Source: Prinia subflava | Lineage: Eukaryota; Chordata; Aves; Passeriformes; Cisticolidae | DNA: 64,000 nucleotides | Direction of reading: 5' to 3' | NCBI RefSeq assembly: GCF_021018805.1 | Contig: NC_086247.1 | Coordinates: 1,689,501-1,753,500, forward strand | Part shown: positions 22,155 to 33,842 of the stretch, in pieces | Position numbering within the stretch: the stretch's first letter is position 1 | Layout of the letters: every line of letters starts with the position of its first letter | Notes under the pieces: model-generated | What the model saw: the letters and a program-made list of their open reading frames with translations, nothing else | The model's database searches: none | Told to the model about the DNA's origin: nothing | Position numbers and translations under genes: made by a program

Positions 22155-22610
22155 AATTTGTGTTCAGAGAAGGACAACAAAGCTGGTGAAGGGTCTGGGG
22201 CATAAATCCCACAAGGAGCAGCTGAGGATACTCAGATTCCTCAGTCTAGAGAAAAACAGGCTCAGGGGAAACCTTATTGCCCTCCCCAGCTCCCTGAAAG
22301 GAGGATGTGGCAAGGTGAGTGTTGTTCTTTTTCCCAGGCAACAAGAGACAGGACAAGAAGAATCAACCTCAGCTTGCATCAAAGGAGTTTCAGGTTTTAT
22401 TTTGGAAAATTATCTTCACTGAAAAAAAAGTTAAGCACTGGAGGAGGTTTCCAAGGGAAGTGATGAAGTCTCCATCCCTGTAAGTGTTCAAAAAGTGAGT
22501 GGATCTGGCATTTCATTATGAGATTTAGTAGGAATGATGGTACCTGGTCAAAGTTTAGACTTGATGATCCTGAAGATCTTTTCCTAACTTAATGATTCTA
22601 TGATCCTTTA
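22155..22610 (+). mobile_element. CR1 LINE ORF2 C-terminus and 3' end, diverged
   Basis: The readable frame carries CR1 ORF2-like KLVKGLGHKSHKEQLR and FLSLEKNRLRGNLIALP near 22180-22290. It then drifts out of frame. The 3' part contains GTTTCCAAGGGAAGTGATG, GTGTTCAAAAAGTGAG and GACTTGATGATCCTGAAG, and ends in TTAATGATTCTATGATCC. It is an older copy than most here, judging by divergence. Confidence 0.92.
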
Positions 22611-23568
22611 TTTTTTTTTCCTCCCTCCTTGGCAGTGAGGAGCCAGGAGGAGCTGGAATGTCCTAGCATGAGACACTGTGTGTAAAACCCATACCAGAGC
22701 CTCATGCCTGTGACTCCTACACTTACAACAATAACCTCTTGTCACATCTTTCCAAGGTGCCCACATTTTTCATTAATGCATCCAAAAATCACACCTCTTT
22801 TCCAAGGTGTCATCTTTCCTGCGGTGATGAATTGCTCCTGCTTTAAAAAAAATTCCACATTTCCCAGTGAGGATGCTTTGTTAGAATTCCTCAAATTGCC
22901 TTTGGCAGTGGTTGTCTCTTCTTGTCCTCAACAACTTTTTGAAGCCGCAGGTTCCTGTGAAATACCTGCCGTGATCCACCTCAGGAATCCTCACAGGGAA
23001 TATCACAGGGTTTAAATATAAAATCTGAATAAGCCTGGGCTGGAGGAATCGTCTGTTCCAAGGTAACTCGCATCATTATCATAATGGGAATCAGAGTTAG
23101 GGAAAAAGTGTCAAAATGTTACTGGTGAAAGCAGCAGCTCCCTGCCAGGCAGAGGGAGATGGTGAATCCACTGATGGTGTTTGTTAGGGAATAGCAGTGA
23201 GGGATGTGACAGGCTCGTGGCAGGTGTGGGGGTGACTCCAGCACAGATGAGCTTGGGACAGGCTGAGTGCCAGCTCCAGGCACTAAATCCTGCAGCAAAC
23301 ACTGCTGGAGCACAGTGAAATTCCTTTTAAAGGCCTCAGGACGGCTCTGCTTGTTCTCCTAGCGTTGGCAGTTGGGTTTGCAATTGCTGAAATGAAAGAA
23401 TTTTGGCTTTGAGGAGTGGAATAATTTCAGGAAAGGGGTTGGGCTGATGAAATCATGCAGCTGAGATGGGAGTTCGAGGGTCAGGTGAGGTTGGAGGTCA
23501 AGCCAACATCCACCTAGGTCTGGTGAGGAAACCAGTGCCTGACTTAAATCCCATGTGGATTCAGCTCT
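22611..23568. other. unique non-coding stretch
   Basis: No repeat or gene is recognised. Confidence 0.45.
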
Positions 23569-23569
23569 G

Positions 23570-24056
23570 GGTTCCCAGCACAGGAAGGACCTGGAGCTGT
23601 TGGAGAGAGCCCAGAGGAGGCACCAAGGTGATCAGAGGGATGAAGCAGCTCTGCTGTGAGGAAAGGCTGGGAGAGTTGGGATTGTTCAGCCTGGAGAAGA
23701 GAAACTTTGGGGTGACCCAATTATGGCCTTCCAGTACCTGGAGGAACTGGATAAAAAAAATGGAGAGATGATTTTACAAGAGCCTGGGGTGGCAGGAAAA
23801 GGGGAGCGGTTTTAAACTGATGAAAAGTAACTTTTGGCTAGAAATGAGGAAGAAATTCTTGGCTGTGAGGGTGGTGAGGTCCTGGCACAGGGTGCCCAGA
23901 GAAGCTGTGGCTGCCCCATCCCTGGAAGTGTCCAAGGCCAGGTTGGATGGGATTGGAGCGACCTGGGATAGTGGGAGGTGTCCCTGCCCATGGCAGGGGC
24001 TGGAATGAGATGGCCTGGCAGGTCCATTCCAACAAAAAATATTCTATAATTATTTG
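23570..24056 (+). mobile_element. CR1 LINE ORF2 C-terminus and 3' end, ~490 bp
   Basis: Starts at CAGGAAGGACCTGGAGC. The frame reads CCEERLGELGLFSLEKR around 23655-23705, and in another frame RKKFLAVRVVRSWHRVPREA and SLEVSKARLDG around 23845-23950, so a frameshift separates the two parts. It ends with GGGATAGTGGGAGGTGTCC, CTGCCCATGGCAGGGG and an ATTCTATAATTATTTG tail. It is one of the most complete CR1 3' ends here. Confidence 0.95.
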
Positions 24057-25034
24057 AACTTCGTCATCAGAGCCAAAGACACCCGAGAGGATGGAACTGG
24101 GCACGAGACCATGAAATGGTTGAGTGGAAGAACAAGGAGGCGACAACCTAGTTTAAGATGAGCAGATGGCACCACTGTGGTGATTAAAGTTAAAAATCTG
24201 ATATAAACAGCTCAGCCTAAAGGCCATGCACAGCTTGTGGAAAGAGGGTCATGAAGGGAGCGAGGGGACAGAGGCTTTACAAGAGTGTGAAGGCACCTGC
24301 CAGGCAAACCCTGAACCCTTTCATCACTTGGACAGGTTTTACAGACACACAGCAAGAGAAGAGGAAAGATAACATCTGTTGCTGTCTCTTTTTTTTGTTT
24401 TGGATCCAGAGACTGTCATCATGTTACAGAAATGGCTCCAGTGCCTCATGCTGTGCAAAGCAAGGCTTGGAGTGCAAATTTCCTGACTTTTTGTGCAGCA
24501 CTTCCCACCAGCAAACCTGGCATCTCTCAGGCTGGGGAGCTCTGTGGACAAGGACTCTCCCTCATGGAGTGATTTTCTTGCTAAAACAGCAGCGAGGTTC
24601 TGCTTTGCGTTGTTTGGGGTGAATGTTTTTTGCACTGAAGGCAAATCCAAAAAAAATTCTCTGTACCAGGACCCCATCAAGTCAAATTTCATCCCAAGCA
24701 GCCACAGTGAGAAGCTGGGACCTATTTCAGGTCACCTAAACCATGTGTGACAATATGTGCCAGCCCAGTGCCAGCCTGTTTGCTGGGACCAGAGGGAATG
24801 TTTGCTGCTAATGTAAGAAACCAGGAGATGGAGACGTGCTCTGCTTGCTGATTTTAACAGGGAAAAAAGAACACTGATCCTAAATTTTTCATAGCTGCAA
24901 TTTTGCTTTTTTGCCTCCCACCACCTTTTCAGCAGTGGAGGCAGCTGTCTGCATCACCTGCCATTGCCAGCCAGGAAAAAATTAAAAATTAACTTCTTTT
25001 TTCAAGTAGAGGCAATTGGCAAAGGACTCCTCTC
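24057..25034. other. unique non-coding stretch
   Basis: No repeat or gene is recognised with confidence. Confidence 0.45.
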
Positions 25035-25372
25035 AGGGCAGGGGGCTTCAGCTCGGGATTCTTCAGCCCAGAAAAAGGACAACTAAGAAAGGATATTAAA
25101 GAAGTTTTTTAAAACTATTTGCTTGCCTGGAGAGAGCAGGTGAAGAAAAATTGTCATTGAGTATAAAACATGTGGGTTCAAAAGTGGCAAATTTAGAACA
25201 AAAATTGTTTGGTCTTTCCCAAAGCCTTACAAAACTGTGGAGGTCTTGGCTGCAGAGTTTGCAAAGCAGTGGGGCAAATCCATGGAAGGAAAATAATTTA
25301 GATTTTTATGGTATGAAGTTAAGTCCCCTGGCTCAGGACCTCTTCACACAGAGATCGCTGGAATTAGGAAGA
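25035..25372 (+). mobile_element. possible old CR1-like fragment
   Basis: CTTCAGCCCAGAAAAAGGAC and the spacing of later blocks (CTCTTCACACAGAGATCGC, GGAATTAGGAAGAAC) look like a highly diverged CR1 of an older subfamily. The match is weak and by eye only. Unique sequence is the alternative. Confidence 0.3.
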
Positions 25373-25385
25373 ACATCCCAATGAG

Positions 25386-25442
25386 TATCACGGAATCACA
25401 GAAGACCCTGAGTTGGAAGGCATCCACAAGGATCATCAAGAA
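25386..25442 (-). mobile_element. CR1 LINE 3' end fragment
   Basis: A very short inverted terminus: ATCACGGAATCACAGAAG, CCTGAGTTGGAAGGC, CACAAGGATCATCAAG. A 45-bp AT-rich spacer separates it from an opposite-strand copy at 25490. Confidence 0.8.
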
Positions 25443-25489
25443 ATATTTAATTTGTTATCAGATATATCAATATATAATTTGTATATTAA

Positions 25490-25625
25490 GACCAGAAGGA
25501 GGAGGCTCTGAGCAACCTGGTCCAGGGGAAGGTGTCCCTGCCCGTGGCAGGGATTGGAATTCAATGATTTTTAGGTCCCTTCTAAACCAAACCACTCCAC
25601 GAGTCTATGATTATATGATTTGTTT
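25490..25625 (+). mobile_element. CR1 LINE 3' fragment
   Basis: GAGCAACCTGGTCCAGGGG, AAGGTGTCCCTGCCCGTGGC, AATTCAATGATTTTTAGG, and a tail CGAGTCTATGATTATATG of the ATTCTATG type. Confidence 0.9.
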
Positions 25626-26420
25626 CAAATAATGAAACTTCCAAGGCCTGGACCTGAGAGCAGAGTTTTGTTTGCTTTGCTCTGAATGTAGATTTCAATT
25701 CTTAGTCTCGTTTTAGATGTCTCATTGGCAGGGTGACATTTCCCTGTTATGATCAAAAATGCTCCACACAGATTTCCTTGTCTCCACATCGCTGTCATCC
25801 TGTCTTTTGTTATCCTGGATGGATCATCCTGCTGTGATCTGTTACCCTTTTATGGAATGCCATCATCACTGTTTTCCCTCTTCCTCATTATTTTTCCTCT
25901 TTGAGGCGGTAACAATAAATAAATAAAAGTGACAAATCAAAAGCACAAGCTGCCTTTGTGACTGGATGATTTCCTCCCTGTGTTAGGAAATTTCTGTCGT
26001 GCCTGCACCTCTCCTGGATCCTCGGGATGTTCTGCCGTGCCTCCTGAGAGCTGCTTTGCCCTGATCACCTCATGCACGGCTGCTTGCTTGGAAACAGCCT
26101 CGTGGTCATGGATATTTGGGATTTTTTGACCAGGAGGGGGTGTCCGTGCTTTACAAATCAGCTCTGGCTGGATAAAGCAGCTTCAAGCAGTGGCTGCACT
26201 GTCAAACATCCCTGAGAGCTGTGCAGAGCAGAGGGAGGGGTGGGATGGGCAGCACCAAGGTGGGAACTGCTCCAGTGCCGCGGGGAAAATGGATGTGGAA
26301 GTGGCCTGGGATGTGGGGAACAGCACCAGAAAGGCGGTGGAAAGGGAATTTTGGGATGCAACAGAACGTGTCAGACCTTAGTGTTTGTGCTGCCCCTGAT
26401 CCTCGCTTTGTATTTGGCCC
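25626..26420. other. unique non-coding stretch
   Basis: No repeat or gene is recognised. A short AATAAATAAATAAAAG patch lies at 25914-25928. Confidence 0.45.
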
Positions 26421-26424
26421 AAAA

Positions 26425-26682
26425 ATCGTGGAATGGTGGAAAGGTTTGAGTTGGAAAAGACCCTTAAAGATCATCTCATTCCAACTAAATCTGCCAGGGA
26501 CGCTTCCCACTGTCCCCGGCTGCTCCAAGCCCTGCCCAACCTGGCCTTGGACACTTCCAGGATGGGATGGGGCAGGCACAGCTTCTCTGGGCACCCTGTG
26601 CCCTCTCAGGGAAGAATTTTTCCCTAATATCCAGTCTAAACCTACCCTTCTGGCTGAATTTTTCACCCTTTTTGAATGTGAC
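26425..26682 (-). mobile_element. CR1 LINE 3' fragment
   Basis: Inverted CR1: AATCGTGGAATGGTGGAAAGG, AAGATCATCTCATTCC, CGGCTGCTCCAAGCCC, TTGGACACTTCCAGGATGG, GGGAAGAATTTTTCCC, TAATATCCAGTCTAAACC. The copy is truncated in the ORF2 C-terminus region. Confidence 0.95.
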
Positions 26683-27536
26683 TTTCTTTAGACTTCAGCA
26701 TGGTGACCTCACTTCTGCATGGGAGTTAAATTGACAGAGCTCCTACTCCCCTGTTTTCCCTGAAAATCCCTTGGAATCTCTTCTTGAAACAGGAAAGTTG
26801 TCTAATGTTCCCTCCGGTGTAGCTAAATTGGGATGAAAACACCATGCAAAGGCATCAATTCAGCCAAGGCAGAGAATATTCCCCTGGGGGGAAAAGTGGG
26901 TTTTGCTTTGAATATCTGACAATTTAGTGAGAGAACAGCTCCAGCCTCATTAGGCTCCTCATTTTGTGAGATAAGGAACAGAGGGATTCAACAACCTGCT
27001 GGTAACAGAGCCAGGCTTCTGTGCTAAAGCTGGGAAATGTCACTTTGGAGAGGATGAAAATATCACAGCAGAAGGGTTGTGCCACCTTGCAAAATACAGC
27101 CATCAACAGGAGCTGGAAGGGAACGGAGCTGGGAGGGAACTGGGGCATTTGGGGAAATAACAAAAATAATTCAGTCTCTGATATCTGGGCTCAGTCACTG
27201 GAACAGTCAGAGGAAGTGAGATCTGAGCACAGCCCTGGAGAGGGTTTGGGGGTGTTTCCAGAAGAAATCAGGAGACATTCCTGCTTTTGTACTGATAAGA
27301 TCCCACCTGGAAAAAAAAAAGCTCAACACTCTGTGAGCAGAGAAAAGCCATTGAGGGAACCTCTTTTATGAGAAGAGACCCTGGGCAGGTGAGAAAATTG
27401 TAGGCTAAGAGGAAATTTCTTTAATACAGCTTTAAAATAACATCCAAACCCATTGCAGCACAATTTTTCATCTTTTTCTTTCCTAGGCAGCACCTGCAGA
27501 ATCCCAAGGTAAAGAAGGCAGAGCATCAATGTAACA
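26683..27536. other. unique non-coding stretch
   Basis: No repeat is recognised with confidence. 27230-27380 contains loosely CR1-like phrases (ATAAGATCCCACCTGG) but is too diverged to call. Confidence 0.4.
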
Positions 27537-27637
27537 CAGAATCATCAAATATCCTGAGTTGCAAGGGACCCACACGAGGACCATGGAGTCCAATCTCTCA
27601 TCCTGCTCAGGACAATCCCCAAAATCCCAAAATGTTC
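27537..27637 (-). mobile_element. CR1 LINE 3' end fragment
   Basis: ACACAGAATCATCAAATATCC, TGAGTTGCAAGGGACCC, GAGTCCAATCTCTCATCC, CAGGACAATCCCCAAAATCCC. It is the same subtype as 28398-28735 and 35603-35760. A (CAAA)n/(CAAC)n-like patch follows at 27690-27722. Confidence 0.85.
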
Positions 27638-28396
27638 CAGACAGATAATGTTGGCATAGAGGAAATGGAAGACTGAAAAAGAATAAAAACATAAAACAAA
27701 CAAACCAACCAACCAAACAAATAAAGTAATGCATTTAAGAAATAATAAAAACAGGAAGATCATGGAACTGTCTCCCAGCTGGAGCCGAGGGAACCCAATC
27801 TACAAGAAGAAACAAGAGCAGGTCATGAGGGACTGCTGACTATTGAACAAGCATTTTCTGCTTGTACCAGAACTGATTTTTTTGTTGTTGGTTTGTTTTA
27901 TTTTGCTTTTTCTCTCCAGCTTGGTACAAGCACTTTCACTGTCCCCAATGTCTGTTATGATCTGTTTGAGGTTGTTAAATCCAATAACCCAATATATGAG
28001 AGGCTGCTGTAGCTCCGTGTCCCCAGGTGCAGCCAGCAGGAAAACCGAGCACATTTTCCAGCTGGGAGACCACAATATGTTTTATTTCATATTTATATAC
28101 CCATATATCTGCATATCCATGGCCAGTCACACAGATCAATAGGGACAGGAAACACAAACCAATGCCATCCATAGAAATAACATCCATTTAAATGCACAGC
28201 ACTCTCAGAAATATAAAAAGCTCCGAGGGACTGATCCTGAGCAGACCAGGACTGAAGTTACTCCAGGAATACTTCCAAACTCCAAGGGTTTCTTCAGTGA
28301 TTAGGCTTAAGTGGACTGTGCAGGAACAGATCTTCAAACCCTCACATCTTCCCCCTTGCTGCCACCTGAATTTTTGAACCCTGATGCTTCAAAAGA
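27638..28396. other. unsupported stretch with possible LTR remnant
   Basis: On the minus strand at 28060-28120 a TATATAAAT word is followed closely by ATGAAATAAAACA. That spacing recalls an LTR promoter and poly(A) signal, but no ends or duplications were found. The rest is unique. Confidence 0.25.
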
Positions 28397-28397
28397 G

Positions 28398-28735
28398 TAG
28401 TAAAATATCCCATGTTGGAAGGGACCCACAAGGATCTAGTCCAACTCCTCACCCTGCACAGGACTCCCCAAAAATCACACTCTTTGCCTGAGAGCATTGT
28501 CCAAACATTTCTTGAGCTTTGGCATCCATGGGGGAGTGATTATTCCTTGAGGATCAGTTCCAGTGCCCAACCACCCTCTGGGGGAAGAATATTTTCCTAA
28601 TATCCAAATAAATCTCCCCTGGCACAACTTGAGGCCATTTCCCCTTGTCCTTTTTTGCTGACTGGGAGAAGTCTCAACCTCTTTTTCTCAAAGACCTTGA
28701 TATATTCACACACTGCCATTAAAACCACCTGAAAA
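28398..28735 (-). mobile_element. CR1 LINE 3' fragment, ~340 bp
   Basis: Inverted CR1: AAAATATCCCATGTTGG, AAGGGACCCACAAGGATC, TAGTCCAACTCCTCACCC, CTGAGAGCATTGTCC, AACCACCCTCTGGGGGAAG, CCTAATATCC, GGCACAACTTGAGGCC. Truncated just before a unique ~90-bp gap and the LTR at 28829. Confidence 0.93.
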
Positions 28736-28828
28736 TAAGTTTACAAAGTTCCGAATTCTCTTCTTTCTGCGTCCCATAGTGAGTGCTGTTGGCTTTATGT
28801 CCTATTAGTCTACAAGTCACTGGGTTTC

Positions 28829-29797
28829 TGTCTTGGTTTGGAAAGACAGGTATCTGTCAGGGAAAACTGGAGTTTCCCTTGGAATGGAGAATGTAAAACC
28901 CCCTCCCTCCAAATTATTACAATTTTGCAATTAGGAGTTTTCAGGCAAAAATATGGGAATAGGAGTAAAGTTGTTTACTAGGAATATTAAAAATGCAAAT
29001 GCAATAATAAAAAAAACCCACAAAAACCCACCAAAAACCAAAAAAAACCAAAAAACCAAAAAAACCCCAAACAAAAACAAAAAACCAACAACCAAAAAAA
29101 AAAAAAAACCCCAAAAAAACCCCCCACAAACCCACACCAAAAAAACACCAAAAACAAACAAACAAAAACCCCAAAACACCACAACAAAACAAAACAAAAC
29201 AACAACAACAAAAAACCCACCAAAAAACAAAACAAAAAACCCAAGCAAGCAAACAAACAAAAGTCCTAGAAAACCCTAACGGAGTCAGGAATACGACTTC
29301 ACACCCTGTTGTCCAGGGTGATGGAAGCAGTCAAAAAAAGTCCTCCTAGAGTGACAGATGTGGTTCTGTTGGAGTGGAGATGATCCTGTAGACAGGATTC
29401 AGTGGTGGTGAGATGAGTCTGGTTTTCCTCTGGGAATCCAGTGGAAGAGAGGAATGTCTGGAGTCCCCGTGTCCCCATTTTTATCTTGGTAGGGAATGGT
29501 TGGCTCCTCCCCACTGGGTGGAGCATCTCCCAATGGGATGATGTAATGTGTCAGTCACTGGTGAGCCTTAATGGCCGATTAACAGAAGATATCCCCCCCT
29601 CCAGAGGGTGGAAAATTGATAAAAGAGATAAGAAACACTGCCCCACCTGTTTTTAACAGCTGGCCCATTATCAGAAGGCATCCGCCCTCCTCCCCCTGGA
29701 GTTACAAGAGATAAAGAAAAAAAAAACCAATCTCCCAACTCTTTTCTACAGATGAAATAGAATACACATTTTTTGTTTGGTTACATAACCCAAGACG
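28829..29797 (-). mobile_element. solo LTR, TGTCTTGG family, U3-Y / core-B / U5-B, with A/C-rich expansion
   Basis: An LTR of ~970 bp on the minus strand. Its flanks are GTTTC (28824-28828) and TTTTC (29798-29802), a 5-bp target duplication with one mismatch. The plus-strand left end reads TGTCTTGGTTTGGAAAG, which is the U5-B end. The right end reads ACATAACCCAAGACG, the U3 start inverted. The core promoter is GATAAAAATGGGGACAC on the minus strand. The copy is enlarged by ~260 bp of A/C-rich low-complexity sequence (29001-29262), placed where the sister LTRs have only a short T-rich linker. No gag, pol or env remains. Confidence 0.92.
29001..29262. repeat. A/C-rich low-complexity tract inside the LTR
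   Basis: Irregular mixture of AAAAACC, AAAACCCC and AACAACAAC words with no G and almost no T. It yields long spurious frames on both strands (for example the phenylalanine/glycine/valine-rich one on the minus strand). Confidence 0.95.
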
Positions 29798-29802
29798 TTT
29801 TC

Positions 29803-30128
29803 CTTTTTGGGATGATGGTTTTGTTGTTCTCCTGAGGTTATCCTGAGGGATAACCAGATCCAGATGTTCCCTTTGAGCTGATAATTCTCTGTCTGTTTTC
29901 AGTCTCTTGACCTTCCTGACGCCCTTGTCCTGATGGTGATGAAGGGTTCATGTCTCATGTCTTGAAGAAACAGGAGATCCAGCTCTTTTTTATATTGAAA
30001 TATTCCTTGACCTCACACATCCCTGTGGTGGCACTTCCCTCCTCACAAAATCCGCTTGGGATGAGCAGATCAAGAGAAAGTGGCAAAAAGAGCAGAAGCC
30101 ACAGTGATGGCAGGGAATAAACTTAGGA
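29803..30128. other. unique non-coding stretch
   Basis: No repeat or gene is recognised. Confidence 0.45.
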
Positions 30129-30182
30129 TTTTAGTTTATTTTAGTTTATTTTAGTTTATTTTAGTTTATTTTAGTTTATTTT
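30129..30182 (+). repeat. (TTTTAGTTTA)5 decanucleotide array
   Basis: About five perfect 10-bp units of GTTTATTTTA. The unit combines the ATTTT and AGTTT pentamers that form long separate blocks at 33843-33982. Confidence 0.9.
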
Positions 30183-31927
30183 GTGGATGTCATGAAGCTG
30201 TTGGAAACTGGCAACCTCAGGGGTCATGAGGGATGGAGCTGGGAAATGCTGAGAACTTGTTCCTCACACCAACTTTAGGACTTTTAGGACCTATTTTATG
30301 TCTTAGAGAGGCAGCTTAATCTTGGAAAGGGGACTGTGAAAGTTCAGAGTCACTCAACCGGAGAAACTCTGTATGGATTTGGAAGTTTTTGTCATGGAAA
30401 ATGAGGAGAAAGTTTTGGGTTATGGGAACAGCAAGAGCTGGAGCCAGAGAGGAAAGGACAGTAATTTTATTGTGTGAAAAGTCAGCTCGTGTCCCCGGCT
30501 CAGTGCAGAGCCAGTGCCCTCAGGTCATTCCTCACCTCCTGAGCAATCTTTTCTCTGACTCTAAGTGGCTGTAACCACCCAAGCTTCCTGCACTTAGGAG
30601 GATTTACTTGGGAGTCATCTGGGGACAAGTTCACAGGAGCTGCAAAATGTAATTATTGGAGAAATTTTGATTCAGCAGCCTATGCAAAGTTAAAAGTGCT
30701 TTGCTGGGGGAAAGGGAGAAAGAAGAACTTAAAAGGTCATTTAACAACCAGTCTGATAACAGTGAAATGTTCTCACTTCACACAGATTGTGGCTGGACAA
30801 ACTTTCCTGATTATATTTAATGCCACCAGCTCTGAAAAACTGAAATCTCCCATACTTAGATGGCTCCAATTCTTTTCCATGCAAGTGCTAAAGCGATAAA
30901 TATTTTCACATTAAAAAGAAATGCAGCAGCTGATTGAACATGAAGGGAACTGTTCCCAAAAATGAAACTGTAGCAGTCGGGCTGGAGAATATTTCCCATA
31001 GACAAAAGTACTTTTAAAAGGTTATCATTACATAATGATGGAGATATCAAAATTAAGGGAGGAGCAAGACCAGGATATTTAGGATTCAGCTCACCCAGGT
31101 TTGGCTGTCTGAAGGGAAGGCTTCCAGTCAAATTCCAGTCAAACAAAGATACCAATCTATGAGGGATTAAAACAAATAAATACATGGACTTTATGGCCCT
31201 CACAAATCCATTTGGAAGCTTTGGGGATGCTCTGGGGAATCACAGAGGGCTTCGAGCCATGGATCCAGAGGGAGACAGGTGAGGTCCATGTCTCGTGGAT
31301 ACCCTTACCCACAAAATCCCAAACTGTGGGGAAGAGTCAAGCCCAGATTTCACTCCACAGGGATTTGTCCCCCTCAAGTCCTGGTGGGCACCATTCCATA
31401 GGAACTGGGGCTCTGACCCACTGTTGGAGAGGGGTGGTTTTGTTCCAAGTATCTTATCCCACAGTAGATGTGCATTTGTTTGGATGGGGCTTTAAATCCT
31501 CATTACCCCTTACTCTTATTTATCTCTCTTTCCTTCTATTTACATCCAAGACTTTCCAGATATTCTGGTATTTTCAAACACATCTCTAGCTCTGGAAGGA
31601 TGTGAGTAACTCCAGGTTTCCAGTCCTATGTGGACGTGTTTAATATCTCCCAAATGCCACAAAACATCTTTTGTGAGCAACTGAGTGGAGCCCTCAGCCT
31701 GTGCTCATTGCCCTCAAAATATGATAAATATTTTCATCATGTTCCAGAAATAATTGTGGAGTTTGGGATTTCCCTCTGTGTGATTTTGGAAATGTGTTGC
31801 TGAGGAAAAAAGCAGTCCTGAATTCAATATTTATGTTTTCGAAAAACACCCAATGTCTATCTTTGATTCTGTATTGATTTTTATTGCCTATTTTTATTTT
31901 TTCTTCCTACTGTTTATAATTAAGTCA
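30183..31927. other. 1.7-kb unique non-coding stretch
   Basis: No transposable element is recognised. 30600-31200 is AT-rich and repeat-free, with no strong motif cluster. No exon is supported. Confidence 0.45.
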
Positions 31928-31928
31928 T

Positions 31929-32012
31929 AAACCCCCCCCCCCAAAAAAAAAACCCCAAATAAAAATCAAACCAAACAAACAAAAAACCGAAAAAAGCCCA
32001 CCCCAAACCCCA
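31929..32012. repeat. A/C-rich low-complexity tract
   Basis: Opens with a C12 run followed by A10, then AACCAAACAAACAAAAAACC-type words. Composition and strand polarity match the tracts at 29001 and 61395. Confidence 0.9.
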
Positions 32013-32762
32013 GCTTGTCTTTCTTTCCAACAGAAACTGCAAAACCATGAGATGGAAATTTGTGTATTTTTTCATAAAATCCATGGGAAATAAACCACAT
32101 TTTTTGTGTAAGTTCAAGACTGGATTGTTTGCTTGTTTGTTTTCTCTTCCTTGAGCTTTATGCATTCCAATTTATCACTGCAGGGTCACATGAAAGTCAT
32201 CTTCTTTTCCTTCTTTTTTTTTTTTTTCTTTTTCTTTTTATCCCTTTGAAAAAATGATGGAAAGGCTGCACGGAAGGTGCTGTATAAAAGGCACTCTCTG
32301 ATATCATTAACATGTGAAAAGAACTTGTCAAGTATAAAGTAATGCCAGTTCTGCCCTCATGACTGCAAATATTTCCTCCCTGTACCTCTGTTTTTTCCAA
32401 GTATTCCTCGGCAGGGCTGTTCCCTGTGCTGAAGTTGCCATTTCCAACAAAGCAGATGATTTATCACTTTTATATCTACATTGATTCCCATGTCAAACTG
32501 GACAAAGATGCATCTGAAACAAAAATGATTGAAGAGCAAGGGGAATTGATTTATGGAATATTGATATATGGAAGAGCTCTAGTGGTTTGCACTTTGGAGG
32601 TGCACTGGGAATTTTTATAGGAGTGTGGATAAACTGGCTGGAGGCAACAGGGAGTGAAGATCTTTGCTGGGATGGGCTGAACTTTTGTTATTTTTTAGGG
32701 TGAAGTCTCTGGTTCAGGCACTGTTGATCAACCCTGAGAAAACACAGATTTACAGACCTTGA
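32013..32762. other. unique non-coding stretch with T-rich patch
   Basis: A T/C-rich patch lies at 32203-32245 (TTCTTTTTTTT-like). The remainder is unique with no gene or element recognised. Confidence 0.45.
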
Positions 32763-32764
32763 AT

Positions 32765-33045
32765 AATGCGGAATCATGGAATGGTTTGAGTTGGAAGAAA
32801 CCTCAAGGATCATCCTATTCCAACCCCTGCCATGGGCAGGGATCCCTCCCAGTATCCCAGGTTGCTCCAAGCCTTGTCCAAGATGGCCTTGGACACTTCC
32901 AGGGATGGGGCAGCCACAGCTTCTTCAACCTGTGCCAGGGCCTCACCACCCTCTGCAGGAAGGATTTTGTCCTTGTATCTAATCTAAATTTACCCTCTTT
33001 TAATTTAAATCCATTCTGTAGAAGTCCTTCCGGAGGATTTTGAAG
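32765..33045 (-). mobile_element. CR1 LINE 3' fragment
   Basis: Inverted CR1: GGAATCATGGAATGG, TTTGAGTTGGAAGAAACC, CTGCCATGGGCAGGG, CCAGGTTGCTCCAAGCC, GGACACTTCCAGGGATGGGG, GCCTCACCACCCTCTGC. It is relatively well preserved. Confidence 0.95.
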
Positions 33046-33316
33046 CTTGTGATTAATGAGCGGGTTTAACAGATGATTTTAACCATGAAACTTGGGGTTG
33101 ACACAACATAAAATTGGAGAGTAATGGGCAAAATCCAGCTGTGCTTTGTCAATGAGCAACTGGTGGCTGCTGCTGCTGGAACTACAGAGGGGAGAAATGA
33201 GATGGAATTCTCTGGGCTTTCTGTTTACGATGGAAAATTTCCACTACAGCACCATTGTCACTGTACGATGCAAAAAAAAAAAATGGACAACAAACTCCAA
33301 AACATCTCCGAAGGCA
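33046..33316. other. unique or unassigned stretch next to the LTR
   Basis: No named element. Because the LTR at 33322 is an insertion, this sequence is continuous with 34240 onward in the pre-insertion chromosome, and could be the U5 side of the probable minus-strand LTR there. Confidence 0.35.
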
Positions 33317-33594
33317 AAGGCTGTCTTGGGTTGAAAATGTAACCAAAAATGTGTATTCTGTCTTCATCTGTTGAAACTGGCTGGGAGATATTGTTCTTTA
33401 TCTCTTGTAACTCTAGGGGGGGAAGAGGGCAGATGCCTTCTGTTAATGGGACACCTGATAACACCAGATAAGGCAGGGCCTCCTTATCTCTTCCTCCACC
33501 CATCCTCCTCCCAGGGACATCCCCTGTGAATGGGCCATTGAAGGCCTCTCACAGGACTGATAACATCACCTCATCCCATTGGGAGATGCTCCAC

Positions 33595-33640
33595 CCAGTG
33601 GGAGGAGCCAAAGCCTTTCCACCGGGATAAAACCAGCAAT
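33595..33640 (+). promoter_or_regulatory. LTR core promoter
   Basis: Contains GTGGGAGGAGCC followed by GATAAAA at 33626. The same arrangement is seen in all five LTRs with this U3. The element could start transcription into flanking DNA; activity is not shown by sequence alone. Confidence 0.55.
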
Positions 33641-33842
33641 CCCAAACCCCAAGGGAGCCTGTTCCCACTGGATTCCCAGAGGAAAACTGGACCCTTTCTT
33701 GAGGATCATCTCTACTCCAACAGAGCCACATCTGTCACTCTGGGAGGACTCACTGCGGGCTGCTTCCAACACCCTGACCAACAGGGTGTCAGGTTTGCAT
33801 TCTGACTCTGTCAGTGGTCCTTTGTACTATTGCATTTATCTA

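Noticed and set aside
21892..22422. 176-codon frame as a host gene
   Set aside because: Its second half is the CR1 ORF2 C-terminus (SLEKNRLRGNL) and the first half is unique DNA.
27230..27380. Possible old CR1 fragment
   Set aside because: Only scattered phrases match; too diverged to call by eye.
28931..29279. Hydrophobic F/G/V-rich frames that look like membrane proteins
   Set aside because: Low-complexity A/C tract read on the minus strand. The same artefact occurs at 61332-61734.
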